Shown: positions 33,125 to 43,057, counted from the first letter of the stretch. The stretch: DNA of 64,000 nucleotides from Sphingobacterium sp. UBA7855 (GCA_002500745.1 DLST01000017.1:1-64000); one strand, 5' to 3'. Program-made: numbers and translations. Notes: generated by a model from the letters alone, not told the origin.

Positions 33125-35095
33125 ATGAAAAGTTTTTTAACTGGCCTACTCGTGCTTAGCTGTTTATACGTACAAGCACAAGATTTTTCATTCGGTAAAA
33201 TAAAAAAGGAAGATTTTGCCATCCATATGGACAAAATAGACACGGCTGCAAATGCCTTTGTCTTACGTGAATATGGATCAGCTGAAGTCAACTACAACAA
33301 GAATAAAGGTTTAATTGTTGAATTTTTCAAACATGTACGCATTAAAATCTTAAACAAAGAAGCCTATAATTATGCAAACTTCAGCATTCCATTATACAAA
33401 AGCGGAACTGAGCGAGAAGTTCTTATGGACATCAAGGGGGCATCCTATCATCTTGTCGGTGACAAAATTGTAGAAACAGAGATGACCAAAGCAAATATAT
33501 TTTACGAAAACTCCTCAGAAAATTATGCAGTAACGAAAGCAGCTATTCCACAGGTTCAAGAAGGTACAATTATTGAATACCGCTATCGTACGGAATCTCC
33601 ATTCATCTTTAACCTGAATTCTTGGGAATTTCAGGAAGACCTTCCGAAACTTTATAGTCAGTACGTTACGCGCATTCCCGAAATCTGTCATTACAAAGCC
33701 AATCTAAAAGGAGGGCTGGCCGTCAGTAACAGAAAAGTAGAAAATTACAATACAGGTCTATATTCTGAAGTCGGAGAAATATTAGGAAGTAAAACGATCT
33801 ATACCATGGAAAATATTCCAGCTTTCCATGCCGAAGATTATATGACTTCTTCCAAAAACTTTAGATCAATTATTTTCTTCGAACTCGGTCGATACAGTGT
33901 TCCAATGGGAACAACAAAAGACTTCTCGCTTACTTGGGAAAATGTCAGAGATAAACTGGTACAAAGTGAAAGCTTTGGTGGGCAGATAAAGCGAAAAGGT
34001 GCGTTGAAAGATTTTATCGACCCTATATTACAAAACGCACAAGATGACGTCGAAAAAGCGGCACGATTGTATTCCTATTTTCAAAAACAAATAAAATGGA
34101 ACAATCAACATTCAATTTATGCAAAAAACATTAAAGATGCCATTGAAAAAAGAACAGGCAATAGTGCAGATATCAACCTCGGACTTGTCAATGCTTTACG
34201 CTACGCGAAATTAGAAGCCACCTCTGTGATCTTATCTACGCGTGACAATGGATATGCCGGACTTTATTCACCCGCAATATCAGAGTTCAACCACGTGATT
34301 GCACAAGTAAAAATAGGTGAAAATTACTATCTGCTGGACGCCACCTCTCCCTATGAAATGTTTGGAAATATTCCGATGAAATGTGTCAACTATCAGGGAA
34401 GATCGATTCCCCTTGAAGGTGAATCCGACTGGGTAAAACTCGATGCAAATCTTCCGTCCACTTACAGTAACTTTTTCTACGGTGAACTATCTGAAAATGG
34501 TGAACTAAAAGGAAAATGGATAACATCACGGAATGGTTATGGTGCGTCCAAAATGCGAGAGCGTCTTCAAGGAAGCAATTCGGAAGAAGAATATTACGAA
34601 AAAATAGATGAAGAAAATAATCGCATCAGAATCAACAGTTTTAAAGTATCTAACCGGGAATCACTTGATAAACCATTAACTGAGGAGTTTGAAATTGAGA
34701 TTAAAAATTTTGCAACCTTGCAAAATGATCAGCTTCTTTTCAACCCTTATATTGATACCAAAATGTCTAAAAATCCTTTCAATCTAACAGAGCGGAATTA
34801 CCCAATTGACTTTGGTTCCTTAATTCAAGAAGAAAGCTACATGGAAATCAAATTGCCAAAAGGCTATTCCTATCCATCAGAAGGTAAGTTAAAAAATATC
34901 AGTATGGCTCTGCCTGAGCGTGCTGCTCGATATATTTTCAAAATCAATAATACAGCGCCGGATGTTCTGATTATCGAATCGGCAACACAGTTAAACAAAC
35001 CCTTATTTATGCCCGAAGAATACTTTGATTTAAAAGAGTTTTTCAGCAGAATTATACAAGCAGAAAAATTGGATGTCGTACTCAAAAAAATATAA
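33125..35095 (+). CDS. DUF3857/transglutaminase-like secreted protein, catalytic Cys missing
   Basis: The 656-residue protein has a signal peptide (MKSFLTGLLVLSCLYVQAQ), a DUF3857 beta domain at about 55-200, and a transglutaminase-core fold at about 270-430. In that core the usual GxC motif reads GNSADINLGLVNALRYAKLE. There is no Cys at the nucleophile position, while the His (EFNHVIAQV) and Asp (YYLLDATSPYE) remain. A C-terminal beta domain (about 500-650) completes it. The protein is thus probably a non-enzymatic periplasmic binding protein. Many Bacteroidota carry such genes. It is followed by a tiny structured gene 80 bp downstream. Confidence 0.8.
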   Translation: MKSFLTGLLVLSCLYVQAQDFSFGKIKKEDFAIHMDKIDTAANAFVLREYGSAEVNYNKNKGLIVEFFKHVRIKILNKEAYNYANFSIPLYKSGTEREVLMDIKGASYHLVGDKIVETEMTKANIFYENSSENYAVTKAAIPQVQEGTIIEYRYRTESPFIFNLNSWEFQEDLPKLYSQYVTRIPEICHYKANLKGGLAVSNRKVENYNTGLYSEVGEILGSKTIYTMENIPAFHAEDYMTSSKNFRSIIFFELGRYSVPMGTTKDFSLTWENVRDKLVQSESFGGQIKRKGALKDFIDPILQNAQDDVEKAARLYSYFQKQIKWNNQHSIYAKNIKDAIEKRTGNSADINLGLVNALRYAKLEATSVILSTRDNGYAGLYSPAISEFNHVIAQVKIGENYYLLDATSPYEMFGNIPMKCVNYQGRSIPLEGESDWVKLDANLPSTYSNFFYGELSENGELKGKWITSRNGYGASKMRERLQGSNSEEEYYEKIDEENNRIRINSFKVSNRESLDKPLTEEFEIEIKNFATLQNDQLLFNPYIDTKMSKNPFNLTERNYPIDFGSLIQEESYMEIKLPKGYSYPSEGKLKNISMALPERAARYIFKINNTAPDVLIIESATQLNKPLFMPEEYFDLKEFFSRIIQAEKLDVVLKKI

Positions 35096-35149
35096 TAACC
35101 CTTAACAAAAACTTCATTTTATATTGATGATAAGCTTAAATAAGGGTAG

Positions 35150-35157
35150 TAAATTTG
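35150..35157 (+). promoter_or_regulatory. -7 promoter element of the 31-codon gene
   Basis: TAAATTTG is an exact match to the Bacteroidota TAnnTTTG element. A TTG at 35124-35126 may be the -33 element, although the 23-bp spacing is slightly long. The start site would be near 35164, 12 nt before the ATG. Confidence 0.6.
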
Positions 35158-35175
35158 AATATCAAAAAAAATAAA

Positions 35176-35271
35176 ATGATTAAAGATTCAGATTTATTCG
35201 AACTAGAGCATACCTTCCTCGGAGAAGGTTTCGAATTAGATGGTGATGATATTATCACCGATGAAGACTAG
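35176..35271 (+). CDS. 31-codon acidic micro-protein or structured small RNA
   Basis: The frame MIKDSDLFELEHTFLGEGFE plus LDGDDIITDED is very acidic: about 12 Asp/Glu against one Lys, with no Arg or Cys. A consensus -7 box lies upstream and two terminators lie downstream. The 3' part of the frame forms a GGTGAT/ATCACC hairpin (35242-35259), directly followed by a TGAAGAC/GTCTTCA hairpin whose loop is the TAG stop. It is transcriptionally isolated, with the MocR gene convergent. It may be a micro-protein, a small RNA with a coding portion, or a RiPP precursor lacking partners. It resembles nothing I know. Confidence 0.5.
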   Translation: MIKDSDLFELEHTFLGEGFELDGDDIITDED

Positions 35272-35284
35272 GTCTTCACTTTTT
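35262..35284 (+). terminator. Terminator overlapping the stop codon of the 31-codon gene
   Basis: A 7-bp stem TGAAGAC/GTCTTCA has the stop codon TAG as its three-base loop and runs into a T-tract. This is a very compact gene end. Confidence 0.7.
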
Positions 35285-35314
35285 AAGCAAGTATTATTCC
35301 CCTTATATAATCTC

Positions 35315-35346
35315 AAAGCCCAGACATTCTTTGCTGGGCTTTTTCT
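35315..35346 (+). terminator. Second terminator in the same spacer
   Basis: AAAGCCCAG (35315-35323) pairs with CTGGGCTTT (35334-35342), with a T-run after it. It backs up the first terminator before the convergent MocR gene. Confidence 0.8.
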
Positions 35347-35434
35347 TGACATCCTCAAAATGATTAGCCAAATGAGCAAACGCGAATTTCGTGTTACAAA
35401 AGCAAACATTGGCTGCACATATGCTTTGTAAATT

Positions 35435-36919
35435 TTATGAGTTAATGTCCATCAAGTCCCTATACGCCGACCTTAACAAATAAATTGCTTCCGACATACG
35501 CTGCTCGTCTAAATGAGCAAAACCCAATCGCAACGCAGTAACCATCCTATTTTGATATAGACAACTGCTAGGTATTAATAATCCCTTGTCTCGTGCCTTT
35601 TCCTGTAAAACAGTCAATGAAAAAATAGGTTTGAACTGTACCCAAAAAGCCAGTCCAGCCTCCGGAACTGTGAAAGTAACCTCATCTTCAAAATAACGCA
35701 GCAACAACACCCCAAACAACGCTTTGCGCTCTGAAATTGTTTTCTGAAATTTGCGCTGATAACGAAAGATATCACCCTGATGGATAATTTCACCCAATGT
35801 TTTCTCAATCATAAAATTCGGTTTCCCAAATATATTCAGATATTTTTTCCCCTCCTCTAGCAGATCCTGAGGTGCGATCAAAAAATTCATTTGGAAGCCG
35901 GGGGCAAAGAAACTTCCGAAAGCACCAGTATAAATCACCCGGTTGCCTGCATTTTTCCGAAAAAGCGATTCCCCTTTTGTTTTAAAAAAGGACGATTCGA
36001 AATCTACATCATCCTCAATAATAATAAAGTCATATTGCTCGGCCAGTTGTAACAGTTGAATTTTCCGCTTTTCGGAAAGGTTAACCGTCGTTGGATACTG
36101 ACATCTGGAGTTGAGATAAACACATCTTATCTCGCCGGGCTTAAATTGATCGCCGATCCTATCGACGATCATACCCTCCGCATCTACCGGAACGGTCTTC
36201 AGCTTGGCTCCTGCTTGACTAAATATCATATTGGGAAGAAAATAACTTAAATTCTCCACCAGCACAACATCGTCACGACGAATTAATAATCGGGATAAAA
36301 TGGAAAAAATTTGCTCACGGCTGGCAATTGGCAACACGAAGTTCCGCGAAAGATGAAATCCCCTGGTCAAGTTCAAATAATAACTTAACTGGTCCCTAAA
36401 AAACAGATTCCCCTCTGTAGTGGTCGGAAAGTCATCAGTTTTCTTTTTGCGTTTAACCATTGATGCGTAAAAACGGACCAGTTCCTCAGCACTAATAATA
36501 CTGTAATCTGGTGTGCCATCCGTAAAATAATACTTCGCTGTAGCTTCCAACTTAGGCATATCCAATATCAGCTCCTTTCGGAAAGTATAAGGAGCAAAGT
36601 GAGGTGGTTGCCTAAATGCACCAATGGTCGATGTCGAAACGTCAATACGTTCGGGATTTTTCACGAAAGTACCTCGATTGGGTACAATGTTCACCCAGCC
36701 CTGCTCCTGCAATTCAGCCAGTGCGGCTACGATAGTCTTTCGGTGCACGTTCAATTCATCTGCAATCTTTCGGCTTCCAGGCAACAAATCTCCATCCTCC
36801 AAAAAATTTCGCTTAATGGCATTAATAAATTGATACACAATCTGTAGATAGACAGCGTCATCCTTGCGACGGTCAATCTTAATAATGGAATGAAAAGCTA
36901 TACCAACCGGACTACTCAT
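35435..36919 (-). CDS. MocR/PdxR-like GntR-aminotransferase regulator without PLP lysine
   Basis: The 494-residue protein has a GntR winged helix (about 10-75: LPGSRKIADELNVHRKTIVAALAELQEQGWV) fused to an aminotransferase class I-like domain (about 120-490). MocR regulators normally hold PLP on a Lys in a TFSK-type motif. Here the equivalent stretch reads YTGAFGSFFAPG, with Ser where Lys is expected, and the IIEDDYD motif reads IIEDDVDF. PLP could not bind covalently in the usual way, so the effector may be a different small molecule. It is divergent from bioB with about 130 bp between them, so it may regulate bioB (inference). Expressed alone. Confidence 0.82.
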   Translation of the reverse strand: MSSPVGIAFHSIIKIDRRKDDAVYLQIVYQFINAIKRNFLEDGDLLPGSRKIADELNVHRKTIVAALAELQEQGWVNIVPNRGTFVKNPERIDVSTSTIGAFRQPPHFAPYTFRKELILDMPKLEATAKYYFTDGTPDYSIISAEELVRFYASMVKRKKKTDDFPTTTEGNLFFRDQLSYYLNLTRGFHLSRNFVLPIASREQIFSILSRLLIRRDDVVLVENLSYFLPNMIFSQAGAKLKTVPVDAEGMIVDRIGDQFKPGEIRCVYLNSRCQYPTTVNLSEKRKIQLLQLAEQYDFIIIEDDVDFESSFFKTKGESLFRKNAGNRVIYTGAFGSFFAPGFQMNFLIAPQDLLEEGKKYLNIFGKPNFMIEKTLGEIIHQGDIFRYQRKFQKTISERKALFGVLLLRYFEDEVTFTVPEAGLAFWVQFKPIFSLTVLQEKARDKGLLIPSSCLYQNRMVTALRLGFAHLDEQRMSEAIYLLRSAYRDLMDINS

Positions 36920-37047
36920 TATGTTTATTTCGGACGATCAAAGTTAAAATTTAATCTATAATCTTTGTAATCATCATAAAAAAACATCTTTAAATAGGAT
37001 GTCGAAACATTACTTAGTGAGATAGAACCGATTTTATAACAAAACTG

Positions 37048-38139
37048 ATGGATAACATGGAATCAAAACGAAAATGGACGCAGGGAGATGTTGTCGCCCT
37101 GTACAACAAACCGTTAATGGAGCTTCTATATGATGCTGCCACAATACATAGAAAATATCATGACCCAAATAAAGTGCAGGTATCTACATTGATTTCAATA
37201 AAAACAGGTGGATGTCCCGAAGACTGCGCTTACTGCCCACAAGCTGCACGTTACCATACACATGTAAAAGCAGAAAGCTTGATGAGTGTCGAACAGGTCA
37301 AACAGCAAGCCATGGCTGCCAAAGCTCGTGGTAGTTCTCGGATCTGCATGGGAGCCGCCTGGCGTAATGTGAAGGATGGTCATGAGTTTGACCGTGTACT
37401 TGATATGGTTCGTACCTTAAACAAACTTGACATGGAAGTCTGCTGTACACTAGGAATGTTGACCGAAAATCAGGCCCAACGGTTGTCTGAGGCCGGATTG
37501 TATGCCTACAACCACAACCTCGATTCATCTGCCAATTATTATCAGGAAATTATCTCCACCAGAAGTTACGATGATCGCCTGCAGACCATCGAAAATGTAC
37601 GCAAAACAAATATCACAGTCTGTAGTGGTGGCATCATTGGGATGGGCGAAACTATTGCAGATCGGGCTGCCATGTTGATTACCCTTGCTTCACTCATCCC
37701 ACAGCCCGAATCGGTGCCGATCAATGCGCTGGTGCCTGTAATGGGTACACCAATGGAGACAATGGAAACCGCATCCATCTGGGATATGGTACGCATGGTT
37801 GCTACGGCGCGGATTTTATTGCCCAAAACCCAGGTCCGCCTATCGGCAGGACGAACCTATATGAGTAAGGAGGGACAAGCTTTATGCTTTTTCGCAGGAG
37901 CCAATTCGATTTTCTCTGGCGATAAACTACTCACCACCCCCAATCCCGACAGCAACGAAGACCTTGACCTATTTAAAACATTAGGTCTGGTCACACAGCA
38001 GCCGTTTGAGAAAAAAAGTCAGCCCCAAACCGTCACAAAAGAAATGGCAATTTATCACGATCTTGGAGAAAGACCCAAATGGTCAAGACCCGAACATACA
38101 GTTCCCCGCAACAGCGGTAAGCAGCAGAAGAAAGAATAA
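37048..38139 (+). CDS. bioB: Biotin synthase BioB
   Basis: BioB is a radical-SAM enzyme that inserts sulfur into dethiobiotin to make biotin. The 363 residues include the cluster motif TGGCPEDCAYCPQ (about 53-65, CxxxCxxC), the SAM/GGE-type region GAAWRNVKDG, the YNHNLDSS strand, and the RLSAGR motif at about 262 that binds the [2Fe-2S] cluster. The start could be the ATG at 37048 or the one nine bases on. The other bio genes are not in the window. The regulator-type gene is divergent upstream. The C-terminal tail is charged, as in other Bacteroidota BioB proteins. Confidence 0.95.
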   Translation: MDNMESKRKWTQGDVVALYNKPLMELLYDAATIHRKYHDPNKVQVSTLISIKTGGCPEDCAYCPQAARYHTHVKAESLMSVEQVKQQAMAAKARGSSRICMGAAWRNVKDGHEFDRVLDMVRTLNKLDMEVCCTLGMLTENQAQRLSEAGLYAYNHNLDSSANYYQEIISTRSYDDRLQTIENVRKTNITVCSGGIIGMGETIADRAAMLITLASLIPQPESVPINALVPVMGTPMETMETASIWDMVRMVATARILLPKTQVRLSAGRTYMSKEGQALCFFAGANSIFSGDKLLTTPNPDSNEDLDLFKTLGLVTQQPFEKKSQPQTVTKEMAIYHDLGERPKWSRPEHTVPRNSGKQQKKE

Positions 38140-38140
38140 T

Positions 38141-40654
38141 TTATGCTAATAAGGGGTCAGTTGTACTTTCTGTCCCTGTTTCCAAGCGCCCGGCGAGCTG
38201 AATAATTGGATTATTGTCTCCATTAGGCTTTATTGCAATATCATACCAATTACCTTGTTTTTCAATATCCAGGATCAATATAACTTCCTCGGCCGGGGCG
38301 ATTTCTTTTGTTGTGGCATATTTTTTATAGTTGAGGGTTTCAACAGCTATTGTTACGCGCTGGTCACTATTGTTCTTTAGTTTCAGCTGTAATTTTCCTG
38401 TAGCTACCTGTGTCAGGGCCTTAAGCTCCGGAGCTACCGCGGCTTGTATTGCTGCTGTCCCCTTCTCCCCGGAAAATTTACGATAAAAACCATTTGGTCC
38501 ATGCAGTTCGAAAGCATAACAATCTCCTTCAAACTTTGCTAGGTCCCATTGGTATTCCAAACGATCACCGGCCTTCACCGCAAAATTCCAATTTCTATAA
38601 GTTTCACTTTCGCCTTGTTCATTACGACATTCTAGGGGACTATACACGTTAAAGGCTACGCCGGCAGTTCTTTTTCCAAAAAGCTTGTTGTCTACAGTCA
38701 TCACGAGACAAAACTGCCCATCTTTCACATAGCCAACTGCATCATGCGCATAAGGCAAATTTAAGGATTTACGAATCCCACGCTCCTGTATACGGTCAAA
38801 TTCTGGGATCCAGACCTTTCTCTTCGCAAGTTCAGGATCTTTGACCTCAACAAAGCCTCGCGGATGATCTTTGAACTGCGCATGGTATATCGTTTCAATG
38901 TGCTGATTGCGGTCTAGGAAAGTGATCTGCTCTTTTTGCTGTGTAAAAGGTGTAAAGGCTGCAGTCAAATTACCACAGATCGTTCGACGCCATGCACTGA
39001 TGTTTTCCAAATGCATATTCTTGTTCAGCTTTTTATTGAAGAAGTATTCCAAAAACTGCAAAGTAGATGTATGATCAAATACCTGAGAACACACCTTACC
39101 CCCCCGCGACCAGGGCGAAACAATATACATGGGCACACGAAAACCTAAACCCACAGCTCCTTCACGCGCTTGTTTTTTAGATATCCCCTGCTTCAGCTCC
39201 TTGGCTAAACGTACCATTTCCACCTCCGTATCAATACCAGCAGAGCATGCCCCGGTGTCTTTTTTAGTCAAATCAGGAACAACAAATGGCTTTACGTGAT
39301 CATAATAACCATCGTTTTCATCATAGGTAATGATAAAAATTGTTTTTTTCCAAATTTCAGGTTTTTTCGTTAAAATTTCCAAAACTTCTGATACATACCA
39401 AGCTCCGTACCAGGGAGCACTCGGATGATCCGAAAAATTTTGCGGACCAGCCAGCCAGGATACGGCTGGCAATCTACCGGTATCAACATCATTCCGGAAT
39501 TGATAAAGAACGTCCCCTTTCGGAACTTCCAGCGTCCCCTTTTTTCCTTTCCACTTAAAATTCAAGGACTCAAGCGACCTGTAATTATTGTCGCCCTTGT
39601 TTACCGTAAAAGCTCTTTCATTCAATGATTTAGCAAAATCACTTAACGTTTTATAATTTTCCCGATTATATTCTTTGAGTTCCTTCTCGGCTCGTTCCAA
39701 TACCTCGCTTTTTTTTCGAATATCAGCGCGTATCTTTATCGCTTGTTCCTCAGAAGAAGGAGACTTCTCCTCCAACTTGGAAATCTGCATGGGCAAATCC
39801 CGAACCTGAGTTTCCAGATTTCTGATATAGTTTTCCTTAAATTTAACGTGATAAGCTTGAAAGAACTCTAGTAAATTACATCCGAAATTTGACAACCATG
39901 CCCTTTCTTTTCCAGCAAATCCTCCGCCACAACTTGTCTCATTTTGATAAAAACGCCAGGTAATTCCATTTTTCTCAAGCAATTCCGGGAAAGTTTCCCA
40001 AGTCATTTTACCGTACGCAAAATCGTCGTTCCTAATATTTGCCTTTTGCAAGCCATCTTTCATTTCTGTAATCTTCCCCGTCCAGAAGAAAGAACGGTTC
40101 GGCGTGGTGCTGGTCATGCCGGAGCAAAAATTCTGATCACATACTGTAAAAGCATCTGCTAGGGCATAATGAAAGGGCAAATCTTCACGAGTAAAATACC
40201 CCAATGTTAAGGGCATAGCCGCATATTGTTTATTTCCTGATTGCTTCGATAACAGCCAATGATCGTAACGACCTTGGTTAAAGGCATCCACCTGACTTGC
40301 ACGACTATGTGGAAGAGAACCCATCCAGGTCACTTTACTTTCCTTCAGGTTTAATCGGAAAGGAGCATACGTTTTTCCCTCTTTATCCATTTGATACCAC
40401 ACGGGTAAACCGTTCGGTAAGCGGATTGACCGTGGATCATTGAAACCCCGAACTCCAGAAAGCGTCCCAAGCGTATGATCGAAAGATCGATTTTCCTGCA
40501 TAAGGATAACGATATGCTCGGCATCCAAAAATGTACTTCCCATCTCAGGATCTATTGCAAAGGCTCTTTGGATTGAACCAGGCATAAAACTGGCAATTCC
40601 TGCTGCTCCCGAGAATAGCAAAGTTTTTCTCAGAAACTCTCTTCTGCTTTCCAT
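38141..40654 (-). CDS. Phosphocholine-specific phospholipase C
   Basis: This enzyme cleaves phosphatidylcholine or sphingomyelin to phosphocholine and a lipid. The 837 residues begin with a Tat signal (MESRREFLRKTLLFSGAAG). The phosphoesterase domain follows at about 45-520: HIVILMQENRSFDHTLGTLSGVRGF with the metal/nucleophile region, GMTSTTPNRSFFWTG, FIITYDENDGYYDHV, and VSPWSRGGKVCSQVFDHTSTL. The C-terminal two repeats of about 80 residues each are DUF756-type. The length is typical of the PLC/acid-phosphatase-like family. It is convergent with bioB, with adjacent stop codons. It is exported folded through Tat. A role in phosphate or choline scavenging is plausible, though no phosphate box was checked. 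Confidence 0.9.
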   Translation of the reverse strand: MESRREFLRKTLLFSGAAGIASFMPGSIQRAFAIDPEMGSTFLDAEHIVILMQENRSFDHTLGTLSGVRGFNDPRSIRLPNGLPVWYQMDKEGKTYAPFRLNLKESKVTWMGSLPHSRASQVDAFNQGRYDHWLLSKQSGNKQYAAMPLTLGYFTREDLPFHYALADAFTVCDQNFCSGMTSTTPNRSFFWTGKITEMKDGLQKANIRNDDFAYGKMTWETFPELLEKNGITWRFYQNETSCGGGFAGKERAWLSNFGCNLLEFFQAYHVKFKENYIRNLETQVRDLPMQISKLEEKSPSSEEQAIKIRADIRKKSEVLERAEKELKEYNRENYKTLSDFAKSLNERAFTVNKGDNNYRSLESLNFKWKGKKGTLEVPKGDVLYQFRNDVDTGRLPAVSWLAGPQNFSDHPSAPWYGAWYVSEVLEILTKKPEIWKKTIFIITYDENDGYYDHVKPFVVPDLTKKDTGACSAGIDTEVEMVRLAKELKQGISKKQAREGAVGLGFRVPMYIVSPWSRGGKVCSQVFDHTSTLQFLEYFFNKKLNKNMHLENISAWRRTICGNLTAAFTPFTQQKEQITFLDRNQHIETIYHAQFKDHPRGFVEVKDPELAKRKVWIPEFDRIQERGIRKSLNLPYAHDAVGYVKDGQFCLVMTVDNKLFGKRTAGVAFNVYSPLECRNEQGESETYRNWNFAVKAGDRLEYQWDLAKFEGDCYAFELHGPNGFYRKFSGEKGTAAIQAAVAPELKALTQVATGKLQLKLKNNSDQRVTIAVETLNYKKYATTKEIAPAEEVILILDIEKQGNWYDIAIKPNGDNNPIIQLAGRLETGTESTTDPLLA

Positions 40655-40814
40655 AATACTTATTTATAATTTCGATTTGAATCTACTTAGATTTCCTTTT
40701 GTTTCACATTTCTTCGTGTAAATCTTATGTTACCAACATAATTACGAACAAAACATCTCTTTGATTGAATGACAAAAATTTGTTTATTTTTACGAAAAGA
40801 CAACAGATATAAAT

Positions 40815-41501
40815 ATGGTAGACATTTTGCTGCTCGAAGACGACAAGGTACTCTCGAAAGAGATCCGATCTTTTCTATTAAGCCAGGGCTTTACCTGTGA
40901 TCAAGCCTTTGATGGAATTGATTTCTTGGCCAAAACACACCAGAAAAAATATAGTTTTTATCTATTAGATATCAATGTCCCCAAAATCAATGGATTGGAA
41001 ATCTGTAAAAAGATAAGAAGCCATGACGCCCTTACACCAATTATTATTCTCTCGGCATACGATGATATAGATGATAAAAAGGAGGCATTTCTCCGGGCTG
41101 CTGATGACTATCTGGTTAAACCTTTCGTCTTAGATGAATTGCTGATGCGCATCTATTCCCTGTTACGTCGGCAACAACATAGCGAAAGCAATGAAACAAA
41201 AACATTGGTAGTCGATGATCTGATCATTTATCCTGATGAGGCCCGTGTATTACGTGCAAATGAAGAAATTAATCTTACTCAAAAAGAATTTCAACTGCTG
41301 CTTATCCTGGCACAGGCAAAGGGTCGTACCTTGTCCAAGCAACATATATCGGAAGAAGTGTGGCAAAATCAATTTCAGACAACACAGAATACAATTGAAG
41401 TTTATATCAACTTTTTACGTAAGAAGATTGATAAAAACTTTGAAAATAAACTGATCCATACAAGACCTGGCTTTGGTTATTACCTATCGGCAGAAAAATG
41501 A
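40815..41501 (+). CDS. OmpR/PhoB-type response regulator
   Basis: The 228-residue protein has a receiver (acidic LLEDDKVL, phospho-acceptor in FYLLDINVPKINGLE, Lys in YLVKPF) and a winged-helix DNA-binding domain (INLTQKEFQLLLILAQAKGR, VEVYINFLRKKI). It overlaps its kinase by 4 bp (ATGA). It lies directly upstream of the metal-efflux operon and probably controls it, as CusR or CzcR do in other bacteria. Confidence 0.9.
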   Translation: MVDILLLEDDKVLSKEIRSFLLSQGFTCDQAFDGIDFLAKTHQKKYSFYLLDINVPKINGLEICKKIRSHDALTPIIILSAYDDIDDKKEAFLRAADDYLVKPFVLDELLMRIYSLLRRQQHSESNETKTLVVDDLIIYPDEARVLRANEEINLTQKEFQLLLILAQAKGRTLSKQHISEEVWQNQFQTTQNTIEVYINFLRKKIDKNFENKLIHTRPGFGYYLSAEK

Positions 41502-42877
41502 ATTTAAAGAAGAAAATAGCGATTAGCTTTAGTATTGCATTCTCCGTCCTTTTCGGTATGGCGATGTTGATTATCTACTATGCTAGTTTCGATTTTCGGA
41601 AAGATCAATTTCGCCAGCGACTGATTGATAAATTAGACAATATTTCCCATTATATCGCCAGTAACCCCTATTTCAACCGCCAGTCATACAAAAACTATTT
41701 TCACGATGACGAAGATGGCCTTTTCTATGAAGATGTTATCATCCTCGACAAAAACAAACAGTTAGTCTTTAGCACTGTTAAGGACCAAACCGTTACATGG
41801 AGCGCATCAATTGTTAATAGGCTCGATCAGGAAAAGCAAATCTTCTACAACCAGGACCAATATGAGACATTTGCCAAATATTATCGCATTAACGGATCGC
41901 CCTACTATATTATCGTAAAAGCACAGGATTATTCCGGAAATGAAAAAATGGACCACCTAGCGCTTGTCCTCACGATATTATTTGTGCTGAGTGCAGCTTT
42001 AGTGTGGGTATTCAGCTATAATCTGATCCAACGCCTGTTGATTCCGCTCGATAAATTAAAAGACAATATTACGCAGATTAATGCCAGTAGACTCACTAAA
42101 CCTGTTGATTACACAGGAAATACCGACGAAATTACTGTACTAACCCGGGCATTTAATACGATGTTATTACGCCTTTCTACTGCTTTCGAATCGCAGAAAG
42201 AATTCAATTCCAGTGCTTCCCACGAATTACGAACACCACTTGCACGAATGTCTTTTCAACTTGAAAATCTGTACCATCAGAACCAGTTAAGCGAAGAGGT
42301 GAGGCAGGTATTACGTAACATATCCAAAGAAACATTGCACCTCTCAGAAGTCACAGATTCGCTTATGCTCCTTTCAAAATTTGATTCGGAAAGTTTAAAA
42401 ATGACTTATAAAGAAGAGCGAATCGATGAAATTATATTTACGGCCTATGAAAAAGTAGCCAAAGTATATCCCGACCTTCAGCTGGATTTTTCAATTAGCG
42501 GAACTGACGACCCCAAACTCAGCATTTTTTGTTCTGCCCAATTGATTGAAATCGCTTTTGTAAATTTATTTAAGAATGCTGCGCTCTACTCAGACAACAG
42601 GGAGGTGAAAGTCACAATGCTAGAATCAGCACAAGAACTAAAAGTGCTTGTTAGTAATACGGGGCCAGCTTTGAGTACCAGCGACCAAAAGCGAATTTTT
42701 GATGCATTTAGCCGCGGAGAAAATGCGAGTGAGACAACAGGATCTGGATTGGGACTGCGCATTGTTCAACGCATCATGGAATCGCATCATGCGACAATTG
42801 AATATCAAGCGGACCGAAAACAATCTACGCATACTTTTGTATTACTATTTAAATTGTTTCTCAACCAAGAAGGTTAG
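41498..42877 (+). CDS. Sensor histidine kinase of the metal-efflux operon
   Basis: The 459-residue kinase has an N-terminal helix (about 8-28), a periplasmic sensor loop of about 120 residues with several acidic and His/Tyr residues, a second helix (about 155-180), a HAMP segment, the phospho-acceptor motif SASHELRTPLARMSF (about 243) and an HATPase with GSGLGLRIVQRIM. It is translated with its regulator through the 4-bp overlap. The periplasmic loop would sense metal. Which ion cannot be told. Confidence 0.88.
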   Translation: MNLKKKIAISFSIAFSVLFGMAMLIIYYASFDFRKDQFRQRLIDKLDNISHYIASNPYFNRQSYKNYFHDDEDGLFYEDVIILDKNKQLVFSTVKDQTVTWSASIVNRLDQEKQIFYNQDQYETFAKYYRINGSPYYIIVKAQDYSGNEKMDHLALVLTILFVLSAALVWVFSYNLIQRLLIPLDKLKDNITQINASRLTKPVDYTGNTDEITVLTRAFNTMLLRLSTAFESQKEFNSSASHELRTPLARMSFQLENLYHQNQLSEEVRQVLRNISKETLHLSEVTDSLMLLSKFDSESLKMTYKEERIDEIIFTAYEKVAKVYPDLQLDFSISGTDDPKLSIFCSAQLIEIAFVNLFKNAALYSDNREVKVTMLESAQELKVLVSNTGPALSTSDQKRIFDAFSRGENASETTGSGLGLRIVQRIMESHHATIEYQADRKQSTHTFVLLFKLFLNQEG

Positions 42878-43057
42878 TTGAAAAAATTCCTCCAAATTAC
42901 CTAGAAGCCCATTAGGCAATAAGCACATACATTTATTAACCGATGCTTTAGGCTTCTTCCCTACCTGAAAAACATGCTTTTTTAAGCTTTTTTTAAGCAT
43001 TTATTAAGGGGTCTTTAATGTTCGACCAGTTATTTTGTTACATCAGTTTTGAAACAT

